From the NCBI RefSeq assembly GCF_001187535.1, contig NZ_LFIO01000381.1:62001-126000 (forward strand): a stretch of DNA of 64,000 nucleotides, in the 5' to 3' direction. Below, in pieces: positions 53,307-62,645 of the stretch (position 1 is the first letter of the stretch; every line of letters starts with the position of its first letter). A program made the position numbers and the translations under genes. This DNA is from Rhizobium ecuadorense (lineage in GTDB: Bacteria > Pseudomonadota > Alphaproteobacteria > Rhizobiales > Rhizobiaceae). The notes below the pieces were generated by a model that saw nothing but the letters and a program-made list of their open reading frames with translations, was not told the origin of the DNA and searched no databases.

Positions 53307-54271
53307 CGTTGCTTCACCTTGTTCAATGCCTTGACGTAGATGTTGGCGAGGCCGAAGACCGCGACGAAGAGGATGATGGCGAAGGCCGAAGCCCGGCCGG
53401 TCGCCCAGCTTTCGAAGGCGGTGCGCTTCAGCGTGATCGAGGCGACCTCGGTAACCGAACCCGGCCCGCCGCCGGTGAGCAGCGTCACCATGTCGAACAT
53501 CTTGAAATTCTCGATGCCGCGGAAAAGCACGGCGAGCATGATGAAGGGCAGGGCCATCGGCACGGTGATCGACCAGAATTGGCGCCATGGCGAGGCACGG
53601 TCGACTTCTGCCGCCTCGTAGATATAGTCGGGGATCGAGCGCAGGCCGGCGAGGCAGATCAGCATCACATAGGGCGTCCACATCCAGGTATCGACGATGA
53701 TGATCGCCCAGGGTGCCAGCGTGACGTTGCCGAGCATCTGGATATCCGAGGTCGGAATGCCCGATACCAGCGAGACGGCATAGGCGAAGAGGCCGATCTG
53801 CGGCTCGTAGAGAAAGCGCCAGAAATTGCCGACCACGGCGGGCGACAGCATCATCGGGATCAGAATAATCGTCGTCCAGAAGGCATGGCCGCGGAACTTG
53901 CGGTCGATCAGATATGCGAGGGTGAAGCCGATCACCGTCTGCAGCACGATCGTCCAGAACACGAAATGCGCGGTGGTCTGCATCGCCTGCCAGATATCGG
54001 GATCGTTGAGAACGCGTTGGTAGTTTCCAAGGCCGACGCCCTCGACCGGCGCATTCGGCCGGTTGGCGCGGTAATTGGTGAAGGAGAGATAGACCGCCCA
54101 AAGCAGCGGGAAGATGTTGATCGCCAGCAGCAAGGTGATGGCCGGCGCAATGAACAGCCAGGCGATCGCCCTGTCGGAGAGGCCGCGGACGCGCCGGGCG
54201 ACCGAGACCGGCGTTGCCCTTGCTGTCGCATTGGCCGCCTTCTCGACAATGGAGGAATGGGAAATGGTCAA
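53303..54271 (-). CDS. ABC transporter permease 1 (MalF type)
   Basis: 322 residues from a TTG at 54271. Helices start at IAWLFIAPAITLLLAINIFPLLWAVYLSF; EAA loop IPDYIYEAAEVDRASPWRQFWSITVPMALPFIMLAVLFR. The TTG has GGTGA upstream and gives a normal N-terminus. The frame remains open to a GTG at 54391, but that stretch encodes a hairpin (54306-54338) and non-homologous residues, so it is leader, not coding. Confidence 0.85.
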   Translation of the reverse strand: MTISHSSIVEKAANATARATPVSVARRVRGLSDRAIAWLFIAPAITLLLAINIFPLLWAVYLSFTNYRANRPNAPVEGVGLGNYQRVLNDPDIWQAMQTTAHFVFWTIVLQTVIGFTLAYLIDRKFRGHAFWTTIILIPMMLSPAVVGNFWRFLYEPQIGLFAYAVSLVSGIPTSDIQMLGNVTLAPWAIIIVDTWMWTPYVMLICLAGLRSIPDYIYEAAEVDRASPWRQFWSITVPMALPFIMLAVLFRGIENFKMFDMVTLLTGGGPGSVTEVASITLKRTAFESWATGRASAFAIILFVAVFGLANIYVKALNKVKQR

Positions 54272-54305
54272 TTTTTCACCCGGTCTATTGCGATATGGAA
54301 GATCT

Positions 54306-54338
54306 GGCGGCCCGGCTCGTCTGCCGATCCGGGCCGCC
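54306..54338 (-). promoter_or_regulatory. Intercistronic hairpin between binding protein and permease
   Basis: GGCGGCCCGG (54306-54315), 13-base loop, perfect complement CCGGGCCGCC (54329-54338). No T-tract on the coding strand. Such hairpins protect the binding-protein message from 3' decay and keep it in excess over permeases, as known for malE-malF. Confidence 0.75.
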
Positions 54339-54390
54339 ATCCTGGTGAGGATGGCGCGCAGAGGGTTGCCGCCTGTCCCGTCGTCCGGCA

Positions 54391-55716
54391 CTAGATCTTG
54401 CCGTCGTCCTTGAAGACGTCGCTCCAGTCTTTCACCAGGCCGTCGAGCGCTTCCTTGGCGGTGCCGTTGCCGGCGACCACGTAGTTATGGACCCGCTTCT
54501 GCATGGCCTGCAGCAGCGACGCGTAGCTCGGCTCGGCCCAGAAGTCCTTGACGATCGCCATCGAGTCCAGGAAGGCCTGGGCATAGGGCTGGCTCTTGGC
54601 AAAATCCGGCGCGTTGACGACGGAGTTGAGGCAAGAGAACCCGCCGAGCTCCCACCATTTGGCCTGCACATCGGGCTGTGCGAACCATTTGATGTATTGC
54701 AGGGCGGCGTCGCGTTTGTCGGAATAGGAGACCACCGAGATGCCCTGGCCGCCGAGCTGGGCGAAATGCGCCTTTTCAGCCGGATTGGGGAAGAAGCCGA
54801 TCTTGTCGCCGCCGACCTTCTCGTCCTTGTAGAGCCCGGGCCAGGTGAAGGCGAAGTTCATCTGCATGGCGACCTGGCCGGATTTGAAGGCGTCGGCGGA
54901 TTCGACCATGTAGACGTTCGAGCTGCCGGGCGGTGTGCAGCAATCATAAAGGGACTTGTAGAATTCCAGTCCCTTGACCGCATCGGCCGAGTTGACGAAG
55001 CCTTCCATGTCGTAGGGCTTCTTCGGGTTCTCGTACTGGAAACCCCAGTCGTAGAGGACGTTGGTCACGCCCATGGTAATGCCTTCGGAACCGCGCTCTG
55101 TATAGATCGAGGCGCCGTAGACGGTCTTACCGTCAATCTCGCGCTTCTGGAAGAATTCTGCGATCTGCTTCAGTTCGTCGTAGGTCTTCGGGGCTGCGAG
55201 ATCATGGCCGTATTTCGCTTTGAATTCCTTCTGCAGTTCCGGTTTTTCGAACCAGTCCTTGCGGTAGGTCCAGCCGACGACATCGCCCATGGCAGGCAGT
55301 GCCCAGTAGTTCGGTGTGTTCTTCGGCCATTCCGAGTAGCCGACGACCGTCGCCGGCACGAAGTCATCCATCTTGATGCCTTCCTTGTCGAAGAAGTCGT
55401 TGAGCTTGACGTAGTGGCCGTTCTCGGCCGAGCCGCCGATCCACTGGCTGTCGCCAATAATGAGATCGCAGAGCTTGCCGTGGGAATTCAGCTCGTTGAG
55501 GAAGCGGTCGGCATAACTCGTCCAGGGAACGAATTCGAACTTCATCTGCGTGCCGGTCTTGGCGGTGAAGTCCTTCGACAGCTCGACCAGCGCATTGGCG
55601 GGGTCCCATGCGGCCCAGCACAGCGTCAGTTCATCGGCTTTGGCGAGATTGGGCAATGCCGACGACATAACGAATGCCGCAGCCAGCCCCAAAAGGGCTT
55701 TCGATGTTTTCTGCAT
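54391..55716 (-). CDS. ABC transporter binding protein of the dha operon
   Basis: 441 residues, periplasmic, carbohydrate-type SBP_bac_1. Signal peptide (LLGLAAAFVMSSALPNLAKA). Then DELTLCWAAWDPANALVELSKDFTAKTG, DLIIGDSQWIGGSAENGHYVKL, PNYWALPAMGDVVGWTYRKDWF and GQGISVVSYSDKRDAALQYIKWF. Ligand likely a polyol or ketose because kinases for dihydroxyacetone-like ketoses follow. ATG 55716 has GGAGG upstream. First gene of a twelve- to thirteen-gene operon. Confidence 0.92.
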   Translation of the reverse strand: MQKTSKALLGLAAAFVMSSALPNLAKADELTLCWAAWDPANALVELSKDFTAKTGTQMKFEFVPWTSYADRFLNELNSHGKLCDLIIGDSQWIGGSAENGHYVKLNDFFDKEGIKMDDFVPATVVGYSEWPKNTPNYWALPAMGDVVGWTYRKDWFEKPELQKEFKAKYGHDLAAPKTYDELKQIAEFFQKREIDGKTVYGASIYTERGSEGITMGVTNVLYDWGFQYENPKKPYDMEGFVNSADAVKGLEFYKSLYDCCTPPGSSNVYMVESADAFKSGQVAMQMNFAFTWPGLYKDEKVGGDKIGFFPNPAEKAHFAQLGGQGISVVSYSDKRDAALQYIKWFAQPDVQAKWWELGGFSCLNSVVNAPDFAKSQPYAQAFLDSMAIVKDFWAEPSYASLLQAMQKRVHNYVVAGNGTAKEALDGLVKDWSDVFKDDGKI

Positions 55717-55805
55717 AAGGTCCTCCCAGAACCAAGGGCCGGCTCCCCGCCGGCGTCGCATGTTCACCCATTTCAGAGAATGCTCACATGAACTCCTCAA
55801 TCATC

Positions 55806-55825
55806 ATGTTTAGCAATATGTTTAG
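55806..55825. promoter_or_regulatory. Direct repeat in the dha operon promoter region
   Basis: ATGTTTAG twice with a 12-base period, followed by TGATAAC. Could be a regulator site for the importer operon. Unverified. Confidence 0.35.
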
Positions 55826-55859
55826 TGATAACTCTTTTTATAAACATTGCAAGCGGCAA

Positions 55860-56067
55860 TCGTTGCTGCAGTGCACAGGAGACTCGCCATGCGGACGAGA
55901 ACTTTGCGGACCAATCGCATCGCTTTCCGGAAATTTCCTTCGCGAGTGTACCGATACGGCGAAATCTGGCCTCGCTGCGCAACGTACCTCAGGCTATGGA
56001 CGTCACGCCGCTCCTGTTTTCCCGGGAGCGGTTCAAACTTGGCCTCGCTCCGGCGGGGCCTTTTTCT
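55860..56067 (+). ncRNA. Candidate small RNA ending in an intrinsic terminator
   Basis: The 3' end has two hairpins: CGCTCC/GGAGCG near 56010-56032, then GGCCTCGC-TCCG-GCGGGGCC followed by TTTTT (56041-56065). No gene precedes this terminator on the plus strand, so an RNA of up to about 200 bases may end here. The 5' end is a guess and no promoter was identified. Confidence 0.35.
56041..56067 (+). terminator. Orphan intrinsic terminator
   Basis: GGCCTCGC, loop TCCG, GCGGGGCC (one G-U pair), then TTTTTCTT. Strong plus-strand terminator shape with no protein gene upstream. Confidence 0.75.
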
Positions 56068-56249
56068 TACGCGGGCCGCCACATCGGGAATATTCCCGCG
56101 CAGTGCGAGATTTAGCCTTTCAAGCCTGAGGCAACGAGCGTATGCACCCGGTGCGCGGTTCGTATCCGCGTATCCCCGCGCGGCAGATCTCCGATCGGCT
56201 TCCTTCCTGTTTTCCTGCCGCGGTATCCAGAATTTTCATTGGCAGATCG

Positions 56250-57695
56250 ATGGCAGCGGCAGAGACGAGCGAGAATGAGCAAGAGGCGGCAAGCGGCCGC
56301 CAGGCGAAGATCGTGGCGCTGGTCGTTGCCGTTTCCTTCTTCATGCAGATCCTCGACGGCACGATCGTCGCTACCTCGCTGCCGCAGATGGCGGCGAGCT
56401 TTAACGTTCAGCCGGTGTCGATGAGCATCGGCATCACCGTCTACATGCTGACGATGGCCGCTTTCATTCCGCTGTCGGGCTGGCTCGGCGACAGGTTCGG
56501 TGCGCGCCGTATCTTCCTGATGTCGATCGCCGTCTTTACCGCCGCTTCGCTGTTCTGCGGGCTGTCCGGCAGCCTCACGGAATTCGTGCTTTGGCGCGCC
56601 GTCCAAGCTGCGGGCAGCGCGCTGATGACGCCGGTCGGGCGCATCATCGTGCTGAAGAACGCCCGCAAATCCGAGCTCGTCCAGGCGATCGCGCTGATCA
56701 CCTGGCCGGCGCTGACCGCACCCGTGGTCGGCCCGGTGCTCGGCGGCTTCATCACCACCTATGCCAGCTGGCACTGGAACTTCCTCATCAACATTCCAAT
56801 CGGCATTCTCGGCATGGGCCTCGCGCTGCGCTTCGTGCCGGAGCAGCGGGAAATCGATCCCGGCCGGCTTGATCTCGTCGGCTTCGTTCTGAGTGCTGCA
56901 GGCCTGACCTTCCTGCTCGCCGCCCTGGAGCTTTCGGTCAAATGGGACGGCGGGCTTTTGCCCGTCACGCTTATGCTTGCAGCCGGTATCGTGCTGTCTG
57001 TGATGGCGATCCGACATTTCCTCGCCGTCGATAATCCGCTGCTCGACCTTTCGGCCTTCCGCGTCCAAACCTTCTCGATGTCGACGCTGTCGGCGGGCAC
57101 GGCCTGCAGGGTGGCGATCAATGCGACGCCGTTCCTGCTGCCGCTGCTGTTCCAGCTCGGTTTCGGGTTGAGCTCGATTGCCGCCGGCACCTATCTGCTC
57201 GTCTATTTCCTCGGCAATCTCGGCATGAAGACGGTGACGACGCCGCTCCTGCGCTTCTTCGGCTTCCGCACTGTGTTGGTGCTCAATGGGCTGATCGCGG
57301 CGCTTTCGATCGCCGCCTGCGGTTTCCTCACGCCGGATACGCCGCAGTTTGTCATCCATGCGCTGCTTTTCCTTGCCGGCCTGTCGCGATCGATGGAATT
57401 CACCGCGCTGAACACGCTCGCCTTCGCCGATATCGGCCCGGCGCAGCGAAGCTCGGCCTCGACGCTGTCGAGTATGCTGCAGCAGGCGTCGATGCTGCTC
57501 GGCGTCGCGGTGGCCGCGGCCGTGCTCAATATCGCCTCTGCTCTCAGGGGCGCCGACAATCCCGCGCTTGCCGATTTCCGCTGGGCTTTCGTCGTGGTCG
57601 GCGTGATCGGCGTCATCTCGTCGCTGCGCTTCCTGCAGCTGCCGTCGGGGGCGGGTGCCGAAGTATCCGGCCATCGGAAATTCCAGAAAAATTAG
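56250..57695 (+). CDS. MFS drug exporter, DHA2 (14-helix) family
   Basis: 481 residues. EmrB/QacA-type: first helix with FFMQILDGTIVATSLPQMA (motif D1 region), motif A SGWLGDRFGARRIFLMSIAVF, motif C in ITWPALTAPVVGPVLGGFI. ATG 56250 gives a normal N-terminus; the frame is open back to 56142 without homology. No EmrA-like partner nearby, so it likely works alone in the inner membrane. Substrate unknown. Confidence 0.9.
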   Translation: MAAAETSENEQEAASGRQAKIVALVVAVSFFMQILDGTIVATSLPQMAASFNVQPVSMSIGITVYMLTMAAFIPLSGWLGDRFGARRIFLMSIAVFTAASLFCGLSGSLTEFVLWRAVQAAGSALMTPVGRIIVLKNARKSELVQAIALITWPALTAPVVGPVLGGFITTYASWHWNFLINIPIGILGMGLALRFVPEQREIDPGRLDLVGFVLSAAGLTFLLAALELSVKWDGGLLPVTLMLAAGIVLSVMAIRHFLAVDNPLLDLSAFRVQTFSMSTLSAGTACRVAINATPFLLPLLFQLGFGLSSIAAGTYLLVYFLGNLGMKTVTTPLLRFFGFRTVLVLNGLIAALSIAACGFLTPDTPQFVIHALLFLAGLSRSMEFTALNTLAFADIGPAQRSSASTLSSMLQQASMLLGVAVAAAVLNIASALRGADNPALADFRWAFVVVGVIGVISSLRFLQLPSGAGAEVSGHRKFQKN

Positions 57696-57926
57696 CCTGC
57701 CTGCGGAACCAATCGGGCCGCTCGGCGCATCGGCATTTCTTTTCAACCTTTCCGTTTCCCGATCTCCTTCAACGGCTTCCCGTCATCCTCCCTCTGCGCC
57801 GCCTGCGACAAGGGCGAGGGATAACCCGCTGTTTACCGCAGGCGGCCAATGCAATAGGACATTGCCATGCGGGCGACTCGGACGCTTGCCGGCGGTCGTC
57901 GCTGCGAGAGAAAGCCGGGAGACGGA

Positions 57927-58991
57927 ATGAGCAATTCTAGCGGCGATGCGGATGCCCTGATCCACATCCTCTATATCGATGACGACGAGGGGCTCGCCCT
58001 CTTGATGCAGAAGAACCTTGGCCGGCGCGGCTTTTCGGTCGAATGGGCCGAGAACGGTGCTGCCGGCCTTGCCAGGCTCGGCGAAGGCGGCTTCGACGCC
58101 GTCGTGCTCGATCATGTCCTGGCTGACGAGACCGGCCTCGACATTCTGCCCTGCATCACGGCGCTGCCGGATCATCCGCCGGTTATCTATGCGACGGGTT
58201 CGGACGATACCAGCATCGCGGTCGCGGCGCTCAAGGCCGGCGCCGACGACTACATGCTCAAGGGGGTCTCGGCCGATTATTTCGACCTGCTCGCCGCTGC
58301 CCTAGAACAGGCGCTGGAGCGGGCGCGTTTTCGCCGCGAGACGGCGCAGGCGCAGGAGGTGATCCGCCAGCAGCGCGACCTTGCCGAAATGCTGCTTGCC
58401 GAGGTCAATCACCGCATCGCCAACAGCCTCGGCCTCGTCGGCGCGCTGATCCGCATGCAATCCTCGATGACCAAGGACCAGGTGGCGATCGATGCGCTGC
58501 ACGAAACGCAGATGCGCATCAACGCCATCGCCAGCGTGCACCGCCGGCTCTATACCAACCGGCAGGTCGGCTCGGTGCAGGTCGACGAATATCTGGACAG
58601 CCTGCTCACCGAACTCGAAGCCTCGATGCGCGACGACAAGCGGCCGCATCGCATCGTGCTGACTGCCGAACCGGTCAATCTGGCGACCGACAAGGTGATC
58701 ACGCTCGGGCTGATCGTCAGCGAACTCGTCACCAATGCCTTCAAATATGCCTATCCGGACCGCGTGCCGGGCGAGATCCGCGTTTTTGTCGATCAGACGG
58801 ACGAGGCGCTGAGGCTTGTCGTCGAGGATGACGGGGCGGGGTTCGATCCGGAGGGCCCGGCGAGGGGAACCGGGCTCGGCGCACGTATTCTGACGGCCAT
58901 GGCTGCGAGCTTGAAATCGGATTTCGCCTATGATCCCGGACATGACGGGACAAAGGCGACGCTGGTGTTTTCGTTGGGCGAGGAGAAGTAG
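57927..58991 (+). CDS. Receiver domain fused to HisKA_2-type histidine kinase
   Basis: 354 residues, soluble. Residues about 12-125: receiver with HILYIDDDEG, phospho-Asp in AVVLDHVL, Lys in YMLKGVS. Residues about 150-354: kinase with phospho-His in LLAEVNHRIANSLGLVGALIRMQ, N-box LGLIVSELVTNAFKYAYP, and G-box VVEDDGAGFDPEG/GTGLGARIL. An inverted hybrid order common in rhizobial light and stress signalling. No cognate regulator beside it. ATG 57927 with GGGAGACGG. Confidence 0.92.
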   Translation: MSNSSGDADALIHILYIDDDEGLALLMQKNLGRRGFSVEWAENGAAGLARLGEGGFDAVVLDHVLADETGLDILPCITALPDHPPVIYATGSDDTSIAVAALKAGADDYMLKGVSADYFDLLAAALEQALERARFRRETAQAQEVIRQQRDLAEMLLAEVNHRIANSLGLVGALIRMQSSMTKDQVAIDALHETQMRINAIASVHRRLYTNRQVGSVQVDEYLDSLLTELEASMRDDKRPHRIVLTAEPVNLATDKVITLGLIVSELVTNAFKYAYPDRVPGEIRVFVDQTDEALRLVVEDDGAGFDPEGPARGTGLGARILTAMAASLKSDFAYDPGHDGTKATLVFSLGEEK

Positions 58992-59074
58992 GGGCGCACT
59001 TCACACAATTATCTGTTTCTCTACAATATCTTACCGACATCGCATTATCAAACATAACGTTAGGGAAGTCGAAC

Positions 59075-59626
59075 ATGACGACGATCCGTACGCCGCGGGA
59101 AGTTTACGATTTCTGGTTTGTCCGATGCGGCCGGGAGCTGTGGTTCCGGCCACCGGCGGAGCTCGACGTCGAGATCCGCGAGGGTTTTCGCGAGACGCAT
59201 CTTGCCCTTGCCGCAGGCATCAGTGACGAGTGGCGGGCGGATGCCGAAAGCCGGCTTGCTGCCGTCATTGTGCTCGACCAGTTTTCCCGCAATATTTATC
59301 GCGGCACGCCGCTAGCCTTTGCGACCGATGGGCTGGCGCTTCGAGAGGCCAAGCTCGCGCTTGCCGCCGGCGCCGACCAGGCGGTCGAGACCGCCTGCCG
59401 CACCTTCTTCTATCTGCCGTTCGAACATGCCGAAAACCTTGGCGAGCAGAAACGCTCGGTGGCATTGTTCAGCGCCCTCGGCGACGCGGAATATCTGGAT
59501 TATGCGATCCGCCATCGCGATGTGATCGCCGCCTATGGCCGCTTTCCGCACCGCAATGCCATGCTCGGACGGGAGTCGACGGCTGGGGAGCGCGATTATC
59601 TCTCCAAGCCCGGCGCCGGCTTCTGA
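59075..59626 (+). CDS. DUF924 family protein
   Basis: 183 residues, helical TPR-like fold. Family blocks: REVYDFWFVRCGRELWF, VIVLDQFSRNIYRGTPLAFATD, RTFFYLPFEHAEN and HRDVIAAYGRFPHRNAMLGRESTAGE. Function unknown. The ATG follows TTAGGGAAG. Monocistronic. Confidence 0.9.
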   Translation: MTTIRTPREVYDFWFVRCGRELWFRPPAELDVEIREGFRETHLALAAGISDEWRADAESRLAAVIVLDQFSRNIYRGTPLAFATDGLALREAKLALAAGADQAVETACRTFFYLPFEHAENLGEQKRSVALFSALGDAEYLDYAIRHRDVIAAYGRFPHRNAMLGRESTAGERDYLSKPGAGF

Positions 59627-59716
59627 ACCTTTCCAGGAGTTTCCGCCATTCTGTCGCCTTTCTTTGCTAGGAAAAGCTGGAATTCCATCCCGACGACAAC
59701 CTTTCCGGAGGCGCTT

Positions 59717-62260
59717 TTGCCGCTGAGGTCCATCCTGCTTCGCACCATTCTTCTCGTGACGCTGGCGTTTGCCGGCGCGCATTTCGAGGGTGCCACGGCC
59801 TTCGCGCAGGAAGCGCAGACACAGGCAGCGCAGACACAGGCAGCCGCGCCGGCACCGGTGGATACGCCGTTCGACCAGGCAGCGAAGGAGATCGAGAAGG
59901 CGAAGACGGAGCTTGTCGCCCTTCAGGACAGCGTCAAAGGGAATGCGGACAATGACGATGCCCTGGTCGGGCTTGCGACCAAGGCCGACGAACTCAGCCG
60001 CGCCGTCATCACCATATCGGTCAATCTCAGGCCGCGTTTCGACCAGATCAAGAACCGGCTTTCCGAGATCGGCGATCCGCCGAAGGATGGCCAGCCTCCC
60101 GAAGCCGAGATCGTCACCCAGGAGCGCAACGCGCTCGCCGCCGAGCGGGCGCAGATCAATGCGGTGACGGGCGACGCCGAAAACCTGTCGATCGCGGTGA
60201 CGAAGCTCGTCAACGAGATCATCGAGATGCGGCGGCGGCTTTTTGCCGACACGCTTTTCAGACGCACCGAGATCTCCGTCTCGGTGCTTGATGATGCCGC
60301 CGGCGCTTTCGTGCACGAGACCGGCGAATTCTCGCAGGCTTTGTCGAGCTGGACCTCTTTCGTCTGGAAGTTCAAGCGTTTCCCGCTGTTTGCCGCGATC
60401 TTCCTGTCTCTCGCTTCGGCGCTCATTCTGCTCTCCGGCAGCTACCGACTGTTCGGCGCCTATCTGCGCCGCGACGAGGCGATCGAGAACCCGTCCTATA
60501 TCGGCCGGCTGTCGATCGCCTTCTGGTCGACGCTGATCCGCACGCTGGCACTTGCGGTCCTGCTCGTCACGTCGTTCTTCTTCCTCAACAGTTTCAATGT
60601 GCTGCGGCCCGACATTGCGCCGGTCATCGGTGCGCTGTTCGGGACGATCGGGCTCGTCTATTTCGTCGGCCGCTTCGTCAACGCCATCTTCGCGCCGCAC
60701 GAACCGCACTGGCGGCTGGTGCGGCTTTCCAATCTCGGCGCACGCTCGATCGGCTACTGCCTGCTGGCGATGGCTATCATCAACGGGCTCGATTATTTCT
60801 TCGGCTCCATCGGCGAAGCGATGGGCTCGCCGCTGGTGCTGACGGTCGTTAGAAGCCTGATCGCCGCATTGATCATCGGCATGATCCTGATCGTGGCCTC
60901 CTTCGGCAAGCCGATGCTGGCGAAGAACGGCGATCCCGATGCTCCGGGCCGGCATTGGCCGCGCGGCATGGCGATCATCCTGCGCGTCGTCGGCGCCGGC
61001 CTGATCGTCACGGCGCTTGCGGGTTACGTCGGGCTGGCGCGCTTCGTCGCCACCCAGCTCATCATCACCGGCGCTGTCGTCGCCACCATGTATGTCGGCC
61101 TGCTTTCCGGCAAGGCGATCTCGCGGCAGGAAAGCTTCGGCGATACCTTCTTCGCGCGCTTCCTGACGCGCCGCTTCAATCTCGGGCCGGTGGCGATCGA
61201 CCAGGCCGGCCTGCTCGTCGGCCTTGCCATCTATGCGGTGGCGCTCGTCGTCGGCGTGCCGTTGATCCTGCTGCTCTGGGGCTTCCATGTGCAGGACCTG
61301 CAGCTCATCGCCTACCGGCTGTTCACCGAGGTCAAGCTCGGCGGCATCAGCATCTCGCTGCTCGGCATCTGCACCGGCATCCTGCTGTTTGCCGGCGTCT
61401 ATCTCCTGTCGCGCTGGCTGCAGCGCTGGCTCGACAGCAATGTGATGGCGCGCAGCCATGTCGATCTCGGCGTGCGCAATTCGGTCAAGACGGGCATCGG
61501 CTATCTCGGCGTCGGCATGGCGGCGATCATCGGCGTTTCCTCGGCCGGCATCGATCTGTCCAGCCTGGCGCTCGTCGCTTCCGCGCTTTCGGTCGGCATC
61601 GGTTTCGGCCTGCAGAACATCGTCTCCAACTTCGTCTCCGGCCTGATCCTGCTCGTCGAGCGGCCGTTCAAGGTCGGTGACCATGTCGTATCGGGCACGG
61701 CCGAAGGCATCGTCAAACGCATCTCGGTGCGCGCCACCGAGATCGAGACCTTCCGCAAGCAGTCGATCATCGTGCCGAATTCGGAGCTGATCAACGGCCT
61801 GGTCGGCAACTGGACGCACCGCAACAAGATTGGCCGCTCGGAAATTCCGGTTTCTGTCAGCTACGATGCCGATCCGCAGCAGGTGATGGATATTCTGCTC
61901 GAGCTGACGGCCAAGATACCGCTCGTCATGCGCAATCCCGAGCCGCAGGTGGAGTTCCTGCGCTTCGGCCCCTATTCGCTTGATTTCGAGCTGCGCTTCT
62001 TCCTGGCAGACATGGGCGACGGCATGACGGTGCGCAACAATCTGAGGATCGAGATCCTCCGGCGCTTCAAGGCCGAGGGCATCGAGATCCCGCTGCCGCA
62101 GAGCGACCTCACCATCCATCGCGATGCCGCGCCGGTCCTTGCCAATGCCGCCAAGGAGCGGACGGACGGCCAGGACGATCCAAAGAACAAGCCCATCGAG
62201 GACGAGGAGCGGCCGGTGCGGCAGCTGCGTGGGCGGACTGCGGATGGCCTGAAGAGCTGA
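59717..62260 (+). CDS. Large MscS-family mechanosensitive channel
   Basis: 847 residues with a TTG start (59717; CCGGAGG upstream). Signal peptide to about AFAQE, periplasmic coiled-coil region with Gln/Ala repeats (residues 33-270), then several membrane helices and the MscS core: TGIGYLGVGMAAIIGVSSAGIDLSSLALVASALSVGIGFGLQNIVSNFVSGLILLVERPFKVGDHV. C-terminal vestibule includes IIVPNSELINGLVGNWTH. Resembles the extended MscK/DUF3772-type channels. It protects against osmotic downshock. A very long antisense frame here is a shadow. Confidence 0.93.
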   Translation: MPLRSILLRTILLVTLAFAGAHFEGATAFAQEAQTQAAQTQAAAPAPVDTPFDQAAKEIEKAKTELVALQDSVKGNADNDDALVGLATKADELSRAVITISVNLRPRFDQIKNRLSEIGDPPKDGQPPEAEIVTQERNALAAERAQINAVTGDAENLSIAVTKLVNEIIEMRRRLFADTLFRRTEISVSVLDDAAGAFVHETGEFSQALSSWTSFVWKFKRFPLFAAIFLSLASALILLSGSYRLFGAYLRRDEAIENPSYIGRLSIAFWSTLIRTLALAVLLVTSFFFLNSFNVLRPDIAPVIGALFGTIGLVYFVGRFVNAIFAPHEPHWRLVRLSNLGARSIGYCLLAMAIINGLDYFFGSIGEAMGSPLVLTVVRSLIAALIIGMILIVASFGKPMLAKNGDPDAPGRHWPRGMAIILRVVGAGLIVTALAGYVGLARFVATQLIITGAVVATMYVGLLSGKAISRQESFGDTFFARFLTRRFNLGPVAIDQAGLLVGLAIYAVALVVGVPLILLLWGFHVQDLQLIAYRLFTEVKLGGISISLLGICTGILLFAGVYLLSRWLQRWLDSNVMARSHVDLGVRNSVKTGIGYLGVGMAAIIGVSSAGIDLSSLALVASALSVGIGFGLQNIVSNFVSGLILLVERPFKVGDHVVSGTAEGIVKRISVRATEIETFRKQSIIVPNSELINGLVGNWTHRNKIGRSEIPVSVSYDADPQQVMDILLELTAKIPLVMRNPEPQVEFLRFGPYSLDFELRFFLADMGDGMTVRNNLRIEILRRFKAEGIEIPLPQSDLTIHRDAAPVLANAAKERTDGQDDPKNKPIEDEERPVRQLRGRTADGLKS

Positions 62261-62372
62261 ACGGCTCATTCAGCCATCATTCACAGGTCTATGTGCATGA
62301 TCTCCACCATCGGGATTGCTGCCGAGGGCAGCACCGATCGTTCGAGGGGAGGGCGCGCCCGCGCCGCCGCAC

Positions 62373-62639
62373 ATGATGGCAAGGTTTGCCGCCGTTCTGC
62401 TTATCCCGCTGCTTGCCGCGCCCGCGGCGGAAGCCGCATCCATCACCAACACCGATCCGGCAGCCGTGGTGCTCGTCATCACCGAGAGCGGCCAGCGCGT
62501 CGAAGTCGTGGTCGATGCCGGCGCTTCGGAAAACCTCTGCGCCTCCGGCTGCTTCATGACGACGCCCGACGGCGACCGCATCGGGCTCGACGGCGGCGAG
62601 ACGATCGAAATCGTCAAGGGCTCGGCCGTCGTCAAGTAA
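62373..62639 (+). CDS. Small secreted protein
   Basis: 88 residues. Signal peptide MMARFAAVLLIPLLAAPAAEA then ASITNTDPAAVVLVITESGQRVEVVVDAG, CASGCFM, GDRIGLDGGETIEIV. One Cys pair. No family recognised beyond conserved rhizobial proteins. No good ribosome site before 62373; ATG 62376 is also possible. Confidence 0.65.
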   Translation: MMARFAAVLLIPLLAAPAAEAASITNTDPAAVVLVITESGQRVEVVVDAGASENLCASGCFMTTPDGDRIGLDGGETIEIVKGSAVVK

Positions 62640-62645
62640 GCGGGA

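Larger units (their letters stand above)
55717..56249. other. Intergenic region with promoter area and possible small RNA
   Basis: 533 bases. Near 55800 two ATGTTTAG direct repeats (55806 and 55818, 12 bases apart) lie in an A+T-rich stretch that probably holds the operon's promoter. A plus-strand terminator lies at 56041. No protein gene recognised. Confidence 0.5.

Noticed and set aside
56112..57746. 544-residue minus-strand frame opposite the MFS gene
   Set aside because: Composition dominated by Arg, Glu, Asp, His and Gln, no domains, fully antisense to a conserved transporter.
59312..62269. 985-residue frame antisense to the MscS gene
   Set aside because: Arg/Asp/Gly/Ala-rich shadow of a conserved channel gene. 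The plus-strand protein has clear MscS motifs.
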